Below are positions 1 to 11,552 of a DNA stretch of 64,000 bases, piece by piece; position 1 is the stretch's first letter, and each line of letters begins with the position of its first letter. The DNA comes from Siphonodentalium dalli (lineage: Eukaryota; Mollusca; Scaphopoda; Gadilida; Siphonodentaliidae). A model generated the notes under the pieces. The model was not told where the DNA came from and did no database searches. It saw only the letters and a program-made list of their open reading frames with translations. The stretch lies in NCBI GenBank assembly GCA_032622095.1, contig CP136062.1, forward strand, positions 133,007,282 through 133,071,281, in the 5' to 3' direction. Made by a program: the position numbers and the translations under genes.

Positions 1-189
1 ACACTGACTTCATGGTAAATCATGAAATAATATTTTAAAACGCCAAGAATTAAAAAATAAAACAAAATTCAAATGTCACCGAGTCGGTGAACAACAATGC
101 AGAGTACCGTAACTCAGTTTTCAGCAATATGCTAGACACTCAAAGCCATATGACAATCTGCGAACAAGATATTACTGAGTATGATAGAC

Positions 190-321
190 AGAGTGGCAGC
201 CCTCATAATTGGCTACGGCAATCAGCAATGCCGAAGCCATTTGCCGAAGTAAATGGACCCCACATCAATGGTTGCCGTAGTGGATTGCCGAAGCTGAAAA
301 ACCTGAATTATGAGGGCTGCT
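190..321. repeat. Small foldback hairpin
   Basis: GCAGCCCTCATAATT near 195 is answered by AATTATGAGGGCTGC near 305, and the interior partly pairs as well (GGCTACGGCAATC against related copies on the other strand). The unit would fold into a ~130-bp hairpin. The open frame across it (87-335) is best explained by the hairpin sequence and is not treated as a gene. No target duplication was recognised. Confidence 0.5.
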
Positions 322-2247
322 CAGTGGCCATATAAATGTATTATTTTATTACAATATTTATTATCGGATATCCACCCCATCCCATTATAAAAATAACCAC
401 AGTGACATTGTTTCACAAACTCAAATTATTTCTACCTACTACTACTAGTACGTACCTGATTATTGATCAATTATGAGATCATTTTAATGCAGCTAATGTA
501 ATACTAATAGGCCTAATAAGTTTTTTCTTCAATAAATTTGTTCTATTTGACATTTGTTGTTGTTATATTGTCTAATATTTAATATTGTTGTGTTTTTAAT
601 TTTTAACTCACTTTATTATGTTAATTGTGATTTAATTCAGCAATTTCAGGTTTAGGTCAATCTAAAATACTAATGTTTAAACAAAAAAAGATCAAGAACA
701 AATGTCCGAAAAAGGCATAATATTATATTATAAATTATAATAAACTTAAGCAAAAATGATCACATAATAAAACAAGAGTCGACTCAAGACTTTAAAAAAA
801 GACAAGTTCTGAAAATCAAATATTTTTATCTAAGATTTACTAGTAAGTCAAGACAAGTTCAAAATTTGCATGATCATCTCGTGCAGTCGTGACCCGTGGT
901 CACCGCACTAGTAATAGTATCAAGCATTAAGTTAACAACTGATACAGACTACAGTGCTTAAGCAGGTACACATTTCAGTTCAGTTTGATTCTTCAATAGT
1001 AAATAAGTAATAGTATGGTGAAATATTATATCCCGTGGTTCTGTTCGGAGTGCTGAGTAGAATACAGCCAAATCAAATAATAACTAACACCTTTCGGCAC
1101 GACTCGGGGGATCTTCAATAGTGGGGTCAGTCACTGAGTCAGACAAATTCTCACTTGGCAACTGACATTTTTTTTCAGAACGAACAACTCGATCAAGTCC
1201 AACTCGAACTTCGAAGACGAAGGCATACTAATACTATGATACTTCGAGTTTCAGTAATTTACAAATTATGGGCCTCCAGCATTTCATTTACGCTCATGTC
1301 TATTTTTAATCGAGTTGTTTTAATGTTTAGTAGAACCACATACTGCTACACATGAGTCATGGACATGAGGGCTTGAGTAATTCGCATTTCAGAATTTCGA
1401 GGTATTTACAAATTATCACTATGGCGATCAAGTAACTTCCCCAAGTTAACACAAATTTACTCACCTTTTTGTCCCATATCTGCAATGGTTTGCTGCCGAT
1501 GCTATAAAGTATCGACAAAAATCCACTTTGAAACGTATTTTTGAACATCTTGATAACTAGAATGTGTTGTTTATGTCTAAGTCCAACGCATAAAACGTTG
1601 CTGTTCGCCGACAAAGGTCTGCTTTGCTCGATCTTCCAGTTGTCAAGTGAGAACTGCTGCCTGTGTCGCCTTTCTAACCACGTTGTCAAGGACCACTCAC
1701 AACCGCGTATGTATACACGTTGCTATGCTGGATGGCGTTTAAATATGTATATCATTCAAATTAGTTTATTCATATTAGAAACCACTACATATAATAAATG
1801 TCTATTTTAATATCACAGAAATCATACGGTTTAATAAAGTTTTGGGAGTCAGTTGTAAAATCACCCGAGAACTATTTCTTTGAAGTTTTACTTCATGACT
1901 ATATGAACTTCCGGGTTAGAGGAAGGCAGAATTGACCTTTAGTTACTTAGCGATAGTAGCATGCCCAAGGAGATGCCTGTCATCTCGTGAATGACTGACA
2001 CACCTCTGTACAGGTGTGTACAATTGTAAACAATGCCACATGTGGCTCGGTTCTGAATCTTCCGATACCACACCATACAATGCTCATACACAATTAACTT
2101 TCTTTTTATACGCCAGATTTTTTTTTTAATGGGACTTATTATCATGTACCGTATTGTACGTTCAGCCAGATAAATGAACGTAGGCCTACTTTGTACGTTT
2201 GCTTTTTTTTTTGTTCCGGTGATAACTTAATTTAGACTTTAGTTTAG
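322..2247. other. AT-rich stretch without recognised gene
   Basis: No conserved domain, exon with credible splice sites, or clear repeat was recognised. Short open frames on both strands (for example 1357-1689 minus and 1541-1810 plus) overlap each other antisense and show no motif. It may be intergenic DNA or old decayed repeat. Confidence 0.4.
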
Positions 2248-2393
2248 TATGACTGAGGGCCCCTTCCCCCCCCCCCCATTTTCGTACGCCGGATTCGACC
2301 CATTTTGGACCCGTACGCCGGATTCAAGACACAAATTAAGCTGGATTCCGGATTCATGTATTTATATAAACGGATTCCATTTCGGTGAATTAA

Positions 2394-2862
2394 AGGTACT
2401 CAACCCGATAAAACTCCTCTCAATTACTATTTCAATGGCTTCGGGGGTCAAAAATATTTGATTCGAGTCGAGGAAGTCACCCATCAAAGCTCAGATTTGT
2501 TAGATATCGATTTTAGAAATCTATTATTTTTCATTATCGGGAATACTATCTGGCCCAGAACTCAGTCAAAATTGCATTAAAATTACCACTTGATTTTAGA
2601 GTTATTCATCCTTGTCTGTTTGAATAGATTTGGAGTACACATCCAGAGCAGATTACGGCAGTTATTGGTACTCATCTCGAGAACATAACAAATTTGAAAA
2701 ATCAATATCTAATAACTCTGAGCTTTGTTTGATGGGTTCCTCGACTCGAATCAAATATTTTTTACCCCCAAAGCCAAAGAAATAGTAATATAGGACCCTC
2801 TGATCGGATTGTTGTTGTTGGAATCTGTTGAGATGGGGACCCTCTTTACGGGTTGAGTACCT
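2394..2862 (+). mobile_element. TTAA MITE copy 1 (469 bp)
   Basis: The ends are AGGTACTCAACCCG and its complement CGGGTTGAGTACCT, each flanked by TTAA (2390-2393 and 2863-2866). Each arm is a diverged inverted copy of the other over ~150 bp and includes AATATTTGATTCGAGTCGAG. It encodes nothing. By eye it is identical to copies 3 and 4. TTAA duplication is the hallmark of piggyBac-type transposition, so a non-autonomous piggyBac-like element is the best reading; Kolobok-type elements also use TTAA. Confidence 0.85.
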
Positions 2863-3265
2863 TTAAATATTGCGATTTGGTTCCCCATTTGGTCATAGGG
2901 GCCTATTCATAATACCGGTAGATCATAATATCATGAATTTTATATGGGATCCAATCTGATGCACACTCTTTTTGGACTTAGTCCGTATATATTCGTTTGG
3001 TATTTGGGTTTTAATTTAGTATTTGGGTTTTCTAACACAGAGTGCAGGCCGAGACCACGTGTTCGGTGACCGCCGGCCAATTTCCGCTATAGGCTATAGA
3101 ATAGGGTCCCCCTTTTTTGTTGGGATTTCCTTCCATGTGCGTCCCCATGTGAGGGCATTGGTAAGTCCAAACTGGTTTTACTGGGATTACTGATCCGGTG
3201 CAGGTTGGGTTCGAGTTTGGAGTCCACCCGAGGGTTTTACATGTGTTATCACATCGGGGTATTAA

Positions 3266-3758
3266 AGGTACTCAATCCGATAAAACTCCTCTCAATTATT
3301 ATTTCAATGGCTTCGGGCGTCAAAAATATTTGATTCGAGTCGAGGAAGTCACCCATCAAAGCTCAGATCTATTTGTTAGATATCGATTTTAGAAATCTAT
3401 TATTTTTCATTATCGGGAATTCTTTCTGGCCCAGATGACAGTCAAAATTTCGTTATTATTACCACTTAATGATTATAGAGTTATCCATCCTTGTCTGTTT
3501 GAATAGAGTTTTGGCGTAAAATCTCGAGCAGGTTACCAAATTGACGGCAGTTATTAGTAGGCCTACTCATCTCGAGCAATTAACAAATTTCAAAAATCAA
3601 TATCTAATAACTCTGAGCTTTGTTTGATGGGTTCCTCGACTCGAATCAAATATTTTGTTACCCCCAAAGCCAAAGAAATAGTAATATAGGACCCTCTGAT
3701 CGGATTGTTGTTGTTGGAATCTGTTGAGATGGGGACCCTCTTTACGGATTGAGTACCT
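3266..3758 (+). mobile_element. TTAA MITE copy 2 (493 bp, diverged)
   Basis: Same family and orientation as the copy at 2394, flanked by TTAA at 3262-3265 and 3759-3762. It carries many substitutions and small insertions (for example CAATCCG for CAACCCG at the left end), so it is an older or different subfamily member inside the same ~1.9-kb host element. Confidence 0.8.
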
Positions 3759-4230
3759 TTAATTCTGGGTCAATATATCACGCCCATATAAAGAGCGTTT
3801 AATTTATTAGTTTTTACTAGGGAATGTGATAGATCCGTTAATCCAAGGAAGTCTAGACGCATATTCTATACCTTTGTTACTCTTATCCTAATAGTTTGTA
3901 AACTGCCGCAAGGTAGACTGCTCTGGACCTCATTTGTGAAGCTTCCACTACCGGGGTTCAAGACGGGGGTGCCTTTATATGTGGGACCTGCTCATATATT
4001 ATGGGTATCACAAAACTAATCTATAATATCATGTAAACTGGACGTGAAATCGGTAGGCGGCCCGTAGGCCTATTTGTTTCTTAAACTGGATTCCGGATTC
4101 CAGGGTCAATTTGAAGCTGGATTCCAGCTTCATTTTAAAACTGGATTCCGGACTCAAGGGGGGAGGGGGAGGGGCCCTCATGACTGCATATGTTCAAACT
4201 GAATGGAATTAAATTTGGTATGTGGCTGTA

Positions 4231-4764
4231 TAGTCCAGTGCATTTATGGTTTATTCACCTCAAAATAATTGCAACACAAAGTTTCTCAGTGGTAATAAGT
4301 ACTTTAACCCATCACAAATAATATACTAAAAATCAACAAGAATCAAGAAATGCGAAATTGATGAATTTTGTGAAATAAATTTGTCAAAATTTGGTAAAAT
4401 ACTCATTTTATAGATTTTTAAGGATGTTTATAAAAAAACTTCCTTTCACATGTCCTTCCATTTATATAACCATTTTGTAGAGGGCACAATTCTGATTATA
4501 GAACAGAAAACCTTTCCTAGATACGTTCAGTATTTTTTGAGTTATGTGCCTCCAAAATTTGGAGTTTGTCTAATTTCGGAGGCTCAATTTCTCAAAATTA
4601 GTTAAAATCCATTTTTTATGGTATTGTATTTAAAAAAAAAAAAAAAAATGAAGGGATTCCTTGTTAATTAGTCATTTCCTCTCTAGGTTGTGCACAAAAT
4701 ATGATTTCTTTATGCATCTAGCTATGATTGAGAGGACAAAAATATTCTTAAACAAAATGTGTGT
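4231..4764 (+). repeat. Left outer arm of the 7.8-kb foldback
   Basis: It begins TAGTCCAGTGCATTTATG and matches the reverse complement of 11553-12070 over ~520 bp with moderate divergence and indels. Shared stretches include the CATATGTCCTTCCATTTAT-type segment, the GGAGGCTCAATTTCT segment and a TTTATGCATCTA segment. A related end (ATAAATGCACTGGACTA) occurs near 32095, so the terminus is a repeated family end. Confidence 0.75.
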
Positions 4765-5362
4765 TCCATCATTGTATGGACAGCCAAATTTGCCTGTGGT
4801 CCAGAACCGGCATGATGAAATAGCATATTTGATGTCATACAAATCAATATTAATTATATATCCATATTCCCGGTATTTCTCATAATCACTTAAAGGTACG
4901 TTTGGCCTTGGCGGTGGGTATCCTGTGAAAATATTTCTACCGTCAAAAACCGTCACAAAAAGAAAGAACATTAAAATGTAGGCCTATACAAATAAGAAAT
5001 ATCGCATAAACAGTATGTTATTGTCATATGTTTGACCATTGTTATGTAAACAAAAGTATAAAAAGTTACTTTTCTGGTGTTTGTTTATATTATGATGGTA
5101 AACAGAAAGAGCGTTCTTTGTTGGTGAATTCCTTATATGGAACTAATAATTATTATGCCATTTGTGTGTGATTAGCCAGTAGCATTGTGCTGTCTTCTGT
5201 AACACAATCAGGCTCTTGCTTAGGTAAAATATAGTAGGTCTTTATAATAACATGCTGTTTACGCGATGTTCATGGTATATATGGACGAAACTGTATGCGT
5301 TTTAATGTTTTTTTGTTTACGGTGATTGGAACAAATATGAATATTTTCGACAACTAAGGCCT
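4765..5362. other. Insert within the left foldback arm, no gene recognised
   Basis: The left outer arm loses similarity to the right arm at about 4765 and regains it near 6440 (TGTGTCAC next to the 16-bp array), so ~1.67 kb was added here. This part holds no recognised domain. The minus-strand frame at 4672-4971 mostly overlaps repeat sequence. Confidence 0.45.
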
Positions 5363-6345
5363 CACGTGCCTTTAAGTATACATCGTTAAACACATTGTAA
5401 AGGAATTTCCCAAATCATGGTGTAGAAAATCAAATTATGGCCCTATTAATCTTTAGAATTGACTCATCTAAAAATGCCATTTTGGGGCGTTTTTTTTTAA
5501 TTTTTAAAGGTTTTTGTGTATAAATTGTAAAAACAATGTATGTTTAATGTGCAAAATCATTTGAACTTTCCTCCTGAAACAATTTAGTGTTGAATTAAAT
5601 GCCTTATGTTGGATATGTCAATGAATGTCACTGAATTTCACTAATTTTTCTGGAAACTGATGCCAAATTTGAATATCTGAAAAATGGGGGTAGGGGAAAC
5701 CATATTGACAAAATCTAGAAAATATGGACTTTGATGCATAAAACTTGAACACCACCAGCTCCTACAAACCTTATTCTTTCATACAGAGTAAACTGCTTCC
5801 TGTTTTGATGTTCATATTTAGAGCTACGATCCTGTTTGTTGTAACTCAATGGCGAATCATTATTTCGGGCTGGTTCTATATAACATGCTGATAAACGTTC
5901 TAAATAAACATCTAATAATTACTAAACTGTTTACCATGCAAGAATAATCTGCACAAACCTGCTCAAACTGGAATACAGCAACCATTTGTCTCCAATGACT
6001 AGAATATGGTGACAAGATCATAGCCTTTGTGATTTCACATTGGAGTCAGTTTCTTGAAAAACATGTGAAATCCAGTGACTGTTGATTGGCATAACCAATG
6101 TAATCATATTTTTCCCAACACTAAGTGTTTTAGGAGGAACGTTCAAATGATTTTATACATTAAACACTAATTGTATTCATTGTTGTTTACTATTTGTGCA
6201 CACAAAAAACAAAAACACCACAAAACAGTCCAAAATGGCATTTTTGGAAAAGAGTCAATACAAAGGATTCATAGGGCCATAAGTTGATTATGGCACATAT
6301 GTGTTTAGCAATTCCAACACCGTGTATTTAACCTAGTATACGTAA
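5363..6345. repeat. ~1-kb foldback element inside the outer arm
   Basis: Arms at about 5363-5700 and 6010-6345 are inverted copies. Shared blocks include ATGGCCCTAT, AAAATGCCATTTTGG, AAAATCATTTGAAC and the TTCCTCCT block. The ~300-bp centre (5700-6010) is unpaired. No coding capacity is seen. It disrupts the left arm of the larger foldback and is therefore younger than it. Confidence 0.65.
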
Positions 6346-6460
6346 GAGGTTATGAGAAATACAGGGCATATGGATATAAATTTATTGAGTTGCATGACCT
6401 CAAATATGGTATTTCATCACACCATGCAGGTCTGTGTCACACAGGCTGTGTCACAGGGTA

Positions 6461-6590
6461 GGGTTCTCTATTCCGAAGGTTCATTATTCCTAAGGTTCGC
6501 TATTCCGAAGGTTCATTATTCCGAAGGTTCCCTATTCCGAAGGTTCATTATTCCGAAGGTTCGCTATTTCGAAGGTTTTCTATTCTGGGC
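6461..6590 (+). repeat. 16-bp tandem array A, left (about 8 units)
   Basis: Units of the form GGTTCGCTATTCCGAA repeat about eight times with variation mainly at the CATT, CGCT or CCCT positions. The same motif occurs in the opposite orientation at 11430-11528 and in the same orientation at 19447-19497 and 19928-20052. Open frames through it simply read the 16-bp unit. Confidence 0.85.
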
Positions 6591-6773
6591 GTATTTAACC
6601 AGAAATGAATCAAAATTTGCACCCCACCACAAAAACCACACGAGGAATGAAAAATACGATTACGCTAGTATTTATATATAGTACATTTATTTATACAACC
6701 ACTTCTAATTCCAAAATTGTCCTAGATATCGGTTATTAATAGCAAGAAAAGGGTATCGGTTACGTAGCGTTTT
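6591..6773. other. Spacer between 16-bp arrays
   Basis: AT-rich spacer with no recognised feature. Confidence 0.4.
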
Positions 6774-7023
6774 TCCGAAGACCCATAACTCCGAAGGTCC
6801 GATTCTCCGAAGGTCAGATTCTCCGACGCCCCGATTCTCCGAAAGCCCATAACTCCGAAGTCCCGATTCTCCGAAATCCCATAACTCCGAAGACCCATAA
6901 CTCCGAAAGCCCATAATTCCGAAGGCCTATAACTCCGAACGCCCATAACTCCGAAGGTCTATAACTCCGAAGGGCCGATTCTCCGAAGGTCCGATTCTCC
7001 GAAGGTCCGATTCTCCGAAGATC
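6774..7023 (+). repeat. 16-bp tandem array B, left (about 15 units)
   Basis: Two interleaved unit types, GGTCCGATTCTCCGAA and CCCATAACTCCGAAGG, have the same 16-bp period and TCCGAAGG core as array A, so the two arrays are relatives. The array is mirrored at 7726-7996. Confidence 0.85.
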
Positions 7024-7055
7024 ATGTTTTATCGCTTATTAAATAGTGTACAGTC

Positions 7056-7338
7056 CAGTTGCGGGGTCAATGGGGCCCTAGGGAAGACCGCCCCCAAAAA
7101 ACATGTCAAATGTCATGTAAACGTCAGGAAATCCCTCCTAGGCATTCAAATATTCACAGTGTTCCTGCCCAGGGGAGCCCCCGAACCAACGATTGGGGGC
7201 GACCCCTCCCATGTACCTATGCGCTCCCCAAATCAGGCCTTCGTGATATGCTTTCGGCATATCATATGCATGATATATCCCCCACATATAATGCTAATTA
7301 ATGTGCACCCATAAATGGGAACCCTGGCTCCGCCACTG
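7056..7338 (-). mobile_element. hAT-like short element A
   Basis: It runs from CAGTTGCGGGG to GGCTCCGCCACTG. CAGTGGCGnnGCC termini are typical of hAT elements (established knowledge). It is an inverted relative of 7490-7680 with longer interior, sharing AACATGTCNAATGTCATG. No exact 8-bp duplication is visible. Confidence 0.4.
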
Positions 7339-7489
7339 GTGTGCACCGGGTATATTATAACGAAACGCTGCAAGAATGTCAGAGTAGCCTAACATGCACA
7401 GGGGCCACAAGTTCTTCCCCGTTCACCCCTGTACATTTTACTCTGGCATCTCACGGGCCAACGTAACGTTATAGTATCTGGTGTATAGA

Positions 7490-7680
7490 CAGTGGCGGGC
7501 CAGGATTCCCATTTAGGTGGGGGCAGTAGGAAAAGTTTGAATATTTTGATGCCCCATGAACGATTTCCGGGCGTTTACATGACATTGGACATGTTTTGGT
7601 AGGGGCCCATATTGTCTGAAATAGCAAGTAGAGGTTTAAGGGGGCAGTGGGAATTTTGGGACCCCTTGGCTTCGCCACTG
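7490..7680 (+). mobile_element. hAT-like short element B (191 bp)
   Basis: Terminal inverted sequences CAGTGGCGGGCCAGG and CCTTGGCTTCGCCACTG fit hAT-type ends. It lies in the mirrored core of the large foldback, opposite element A. Flanks are TGTATAGA and GACTGTAC, so a clean target duplication is not seen. Presence as a mirror pair may mean that the core was duplicated by inversion after insertion. Confidence 0.4.
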
Positions 7681-7725
7681 GACTGTACACTATTTAGTAA
7701 ACGATAATACCCCGATAAAACAAAA

Positions 7726-7996
7726 TCTTCGGAGAATCGGACCTTCGGAGTTATGGGCCGGCGGAGAATCGGGCATTCGGAGTTATAGGTCTTCGGAGAA
7801 TCGGCCCTTCGGAGTTATAGGTCTTCGGAGATATAGGTCTTCGGAGAATCGGCCCTTCGGAGTTATGGGCTTTCGGAGAATCGGATCTTCGGAGTTATGG
7901 GCCGTCGGAGAATCGGGTCTTCGGAGTTGTGGGCCGTCGGAGAATCGGGTCTTCGGAGTTGTGGGCCTTCGTAGTAATAGGTCTTCGGAAAACCGG
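7726..7996 (-). repeat. 16-bp tandem array B, right (about 16 units, inverted)
   Basis: Reverse-strand copy of the 6774-7023 array: alternating units reading CTTCGGAGAATCGG and CTTCGGAGTTATGGG. Together with the left array it forms an inverted pair around a ~700-bp core. Confidence 0.85.
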
Positions 7997-8130
7997 TCTG
8001 ACACCAGGGTATCAGTGTGTCGTTCATTATGGAAAGTTAAAAACACGATGACTGAAATAAACTACAAGTAAGAGATATAGTTTTTCTGAACTGGCATTCT
8101 GTATTTGAAAACAAAAACATCAACATTCAA

Positions 8131-8642
8131 GGCCCACTTAATTTTCGAACCCCCAGATCACATATATAAAATATATGCAACTATATATACCGGTACCATT
8201 TGAAATATGAAGCTCTCTAACACTGTATTATCAGCTTATCCGGTGTAATAAACTGTGGACATGTTGTTTTTGTTGAGTTAACGCAGGGTTAACGACTTGT
8301 TTCTGTGCTTACGGTTCATCTGGTTTTGTTGCGCAAAGTAAAATGTATTATTTTCAATGGAGGGGCACCGCGGTAACTCTATATTTTAAAGATAATGTTA
8401 TTCCCCTTCAATTGAAAATACATTAGGTTGAATTATGTTGCATTCTGAGAGCCATGCCATATAACGGGGGAATCTTTTTATGTTTTCTATTTCTCTAGGG
8501 GCATCTTCTGATACAGACGTTTGGAATGGTGATGAACTATATGTAGTGTTTTAATCATATTTTATGGCACAGATTGTGTTTAAAACCTGATATCAAGGCA
8601 CTATAAAAAATAGCCGATGACTCGAAAATTAAGTGGGCCTTA
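8131..8642. mobile_element. ~510-bp TIR element, ends AAGGCCCACTTAATTTTCGA
   Basis: The 20-bp end AAGGCCCACTTAATTTTCGA at 8131 is present inverted at 8623-8642. The interior is non-coding. The same end occurs once more at ~20452, beside sequence similar to 8643-8880. No target duplication could be fixed. Confidence 0.6.
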
Positions 8643-8997
8643 CAATTCAATACAAATTCACAATTGCAGTTAGGTTCAACTCATACCCGTCTATTCAACG
8701 ACATTCTGCTTCGCAGTATTCATTAAGAGTTATAGTCCCGCTGTTTTAATCCCGCCTTTAGCTGGCGTATTGTTGCCTGTAAGATTATTGAGATATAACG
8801 CCATACGCGATGACATTATATCGCATGGAAAGAGCAATTGTGTGGGCTGCCTGACGTGAATATGTATTGGAAATTAACGTCATATAATCCAGGAGATATT
8901 GGTCGACCTCTGCACCCCCCAGGACTTAACTTCACCCCACTAATTTTCTTCCTTAAGGTCTCCTCTAATTTTTTTCACTTGTTAACAAGAAAAAAAA
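8643..8997. repeat. Repeat shared (inverted) with 20220-20460
   Basis: The stretch with CAATTGTGTGGGCTGC, the CGCATGGAAAGAGCAA block and the GCAGTTAGGTTCAACTCAT block is present as a diverged reverse complement at about 20220-20460. The two copies link the foldback region and the insertion in the retrotransposon endonuclease to a common repeat family. Confidence 0.6.
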
Positions 8998-10090
8998 GTG
9001 GCCGCAGAGACTCCAGACAAGATGGCGTCCATCATGGCGGCCATTTTTTTAAATGCACCAGGTCTCTTTGATCGCCATTATAGTAAAGATGATAGCAAAT
9101 GCGGTCTTGTTTTCCGCTCGATGCGTTATGCTAATATACAACCCTTACAAATTAGCCAAAAATCCGACACCAGAATCCAATATGGCGGCCAAGATGGCCG
9201 CCGAAATGTAAAAATATGCTATTTTTCTGACATGTTACCACCTTTCGTTTGTCTCTGTGGGAAAATGTTAGAATTTTTGCGTCATATTATACATTTATCA
9301 TACATAGGAGTCATTGGCGAAGACATGAGGACCATAATATGCATTCATCGCGGGATATTTTTGTCCGATATCACGTTTTCCCAAATGCCGGTATCATAGG
9401 TCGAAGCCGAATCTCCGTTAATAACGGGATGTTATGTTTCGAATCAATGAAAGTTATTGCTATTATAACAACACCCATGCATATATATTTGCAGGAGATA
9501 GTCGAGCTAGGATTCCTCTTATACCTGAGTTGAGGAATATTTACCCAAATCCAAGATGGCGGCCAAAATGGCCACCAGAAATAAAAAAATCGCCGAAAAT
9601 CACTGATTTTAACATCAGTGAGCATTATTGTCATGACAACTCCACACCTGCTTACTATTGTAAGTTGGGAACACTTAGGCGAAGAACTTTCCTTGTACCA
9701 TATCCAAATAAAAGTCCCCCAAATCCAAAATGGCGCCCACAATGGCGGACAGATTTTGAATAATCACCAAAATTCCCTCATATTCACATCATTGGGCATT
9801 ATTGTCGAGACAACTCCACCCATGCTTACAATTGAGTTGGAAATACTGAGGTGAAGTAATTACATTACATCTCATGCAAGAAATTGTTTTCCAAATCGAA
9901 GATGGCGGCCAAAATGGCGACCGAAATTTGAAAACAAATCTACATTCCTTTACTTTCTTAGGATGGGCGTTATTGTTTCGCGATTTCTATCCACCATTAC
10001 ATGTTGATATGGAATAGTGACATGAAGTATTCATTAGAGTTTGGCAATTGATACTCACAGCCAAGATCGCTGGTAAATTGGCGGCTAGAA
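8998..10090 (+). repeat. Tandem ~172-bp monomers with AAGATGGCGGCC motif
   Basis: Copies of AAGATGGCGGCCAAAATGG-type sequence recur at about 9184, 9555, 9727, 9899 and (degraded) 10060, spaced ~172 bp or twice that. Open frames across the region (for example 8998-9399 and 9371-9742) are overlapping antisense readings of these monomers and are not called as genes. Confidence 0.65.
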
Positions 10091-10134
10091 ATTGAAAAGA
10101 AATCGATATTTTCACATATTCCTTATATTGGTTA

Positions 10135-10736
10135 CAGTAATGCCCAAAGTAATTGACCACTTAACCACATCAGAATTATTGGTAATTTTTCAGGATTTAA
10201 AATCCTGAAAAATTACCAATAATTCTGCTGTGGTTAAAGGTACTCAACCCGATAAAACTCCTCTCAATTACTATTTCAATGGCTTCGGGGGTCAAAAATA
10301 TTTGATTCGAGTCGAGGAAGTCACCCATCAAAGCTCAGATTTGTTAGATATCGATTTTAGAAATCTATTATTTTTCATTATCGGGAATACTATCTGGCCC
10401 AGAACTCAGTCAAAATTGCATTAAAATTACCACTTGATTTTAGAGTTATTCATCCTTGTCTGTTTGAATAGATTTGGAGTACACATCCAGAGCAGATTAC
10501 GGCAGTTATTGGTACTCATCTCGAGAACATAACAAATTTGAAAAATCAATATCTAATAACTCTGAGCTTTGTTTGATGGGTTCCTCGACTCGAATCAAAT
10601 ATTTTTTACCCCCAAAGCCAAAGAAATAGTAATATAGGACCCTCTGATCGGATTGTTGTTGTTGGAATCTGTTGAGATGGGGACCCTCTTTACGGGTTGA
10701 GTACCTTTAAGTGGTCAATTACTTTGAACATTACTG
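10135..10736. mobile_element. 129-bp hairpin MITE, split by a TTAA MITE
   Basis: The ends are CAGTAATGCCCAAAGTAATT and its inverse ending ATTACTG, with TA on both sides. The hairpin stem meets at CAGGATTTAAAATCCTG. A TTAA MITE (10238-10706) sits in its GGTTAAGTGG segment; without it the element would be 129 bp, the length of the intact copies at 13193 and 27125. TA flanks suggest Tc1/mariner-type mobilisation. Confidence 0.8.
10238..10706 (+). mobile_element. TTAA MITE copy 3 (469 bp)
   Basis: Flanked by TTAA at 10234-10237 and 10707-10710; by eye identical to the copies at 2394 and 16182. The uninterrupted relatives of its host hairpin (for example near 13290 and 27225) read GGTTAAGTGG, giving a natural empty site with a single TTAA. 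Confidence 0.9.
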
Positions 10737-10782
10737 TATGAGGATTGAGTTATCATTAAACCTCAAATCCTTATATTGGTTA

Positions 10783-11400
10783 CAGTAATGCCCAAAGTAA
10801 TTGACCACTTAACCACAGCAGAATTATGGGTATTTTTTCAGCATTTAAAATCCTGATAAATCGGGGGGGGGTGAAAAAAATTCTTCCGGCACGTATGCCG
10901 GGGTGGGTGGGTGGTCAAAGCCACCAACAAGCAATTTTTTCCGCAACTAAAAAAAAAAATTCCTGCTTGTTTTTAGTGTTTTGGCAATTAGTTGGGCTTC
11001 AAAACCACTTTGAATCAGTTTGAATGAGAGAAATAATGTAACTCTAACTGGTAAACTGACTGCAGGCAGTTATCGTGTTGTATTTTGTTGCAAATTTTGA
11101 AATCCAAGATGGCCGCTGGCAGCCATGTTTTTTTGGCCGAATGACCTCAAAATTACTCATTCCTATTTACATGTCCATGTTAACATCCATGATAAATAGT
11201 ATGCACAGAAATTCATATACAGCTGTTTACAGTGAATTTCCCACCGCAAATCTCTGTTTTAGTGTTAAAAGGGGGGGGGGGGGGTGGGTGTCAAAAAATG
11301 GTCGGAAAAAACTGCCGAAAACGGAAACAAATTTGGCGGTGGGGGTGGGTGGGTGGGTACAAAAAATTATCGAAAGGGAAAAAATGCCATACGTGCCTGA
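10783..11400. mobile_element. Hairpin-MITE relative with long insert, right end lost
   Basis: It starts with the same CAGTAATGCCCAAAGTAATT end, exactly 46 bp after the preceding unit, but carries ~560 bp of interior sequence (G-tracts, GGCACGTATGCCGGGG, CAAGATGGCCGCTGG). It nearly matches 13368-13976. The right arm is missing and replaced by A-rich sequence and the 16-bp array at 11430. Confidence 0.65.
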
Positions 11401-11429
11401 ATATAGAAATAACCTTTAAAAAAAAAAAA

Positions 11430-11528
11430 TCTTCGGAATAGAGAACCTTCGGAATAGCGAACCATCGGAGTAGTGAACCTTCGGAATAGTGAACCTTCGC
11501 AATAGCGAACCTTCGGAATAGAGACATG
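11430..11528 (-). repeat. 16-bp tandem array A, right (about 6 units, inverted)
   Basis: Units reading CTTCGGAATAGCGAAC are the reverse strand of array A at 6461-6590. The array is bordered outward by GTGTCAC, as is the left array. Confidence 0.85.
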
Positions 11529-11552
11529 TTCCCGTGTCACAAGGCAACACAC

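Larger units (their letters stand above)
2248..4190. mobile_element. ~1.9-kb TIR element with CTGGATTCCGGATTC subrepeats
   Basis: The ends are inverted copies: GACTGAGGGCCCC on the left and GGGGCCCTCATGACTGCATA on the right. Just inside each end are several copies of a GGATTCCGGATTC-type subrepeat, near 2290-2375 and 4085-4155, which suggests subterminal binding repeats. No transposase is visible. The interior carries two TTAA-flanked MITEs (2394-2862 and 3266-3758). The TIR pair is clear; assignment to a superfamily is not possible from what can be seen. Confidence 0.55.

Noticed and set aside
6461-7996. Short regularly spaced repeats that could be mistaken for a CRISPR array
   Set aside because: Units are contiguous 16-bp tandem repeats without spacers of unique sequence, in an animal genome, with no cas genes.
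8998-9854. Several overlapping open frames of 78-133 codons
   Set aside because: They lie on both strands of the AAGATGGCGGCC monomer array and mirror each other; no domain.
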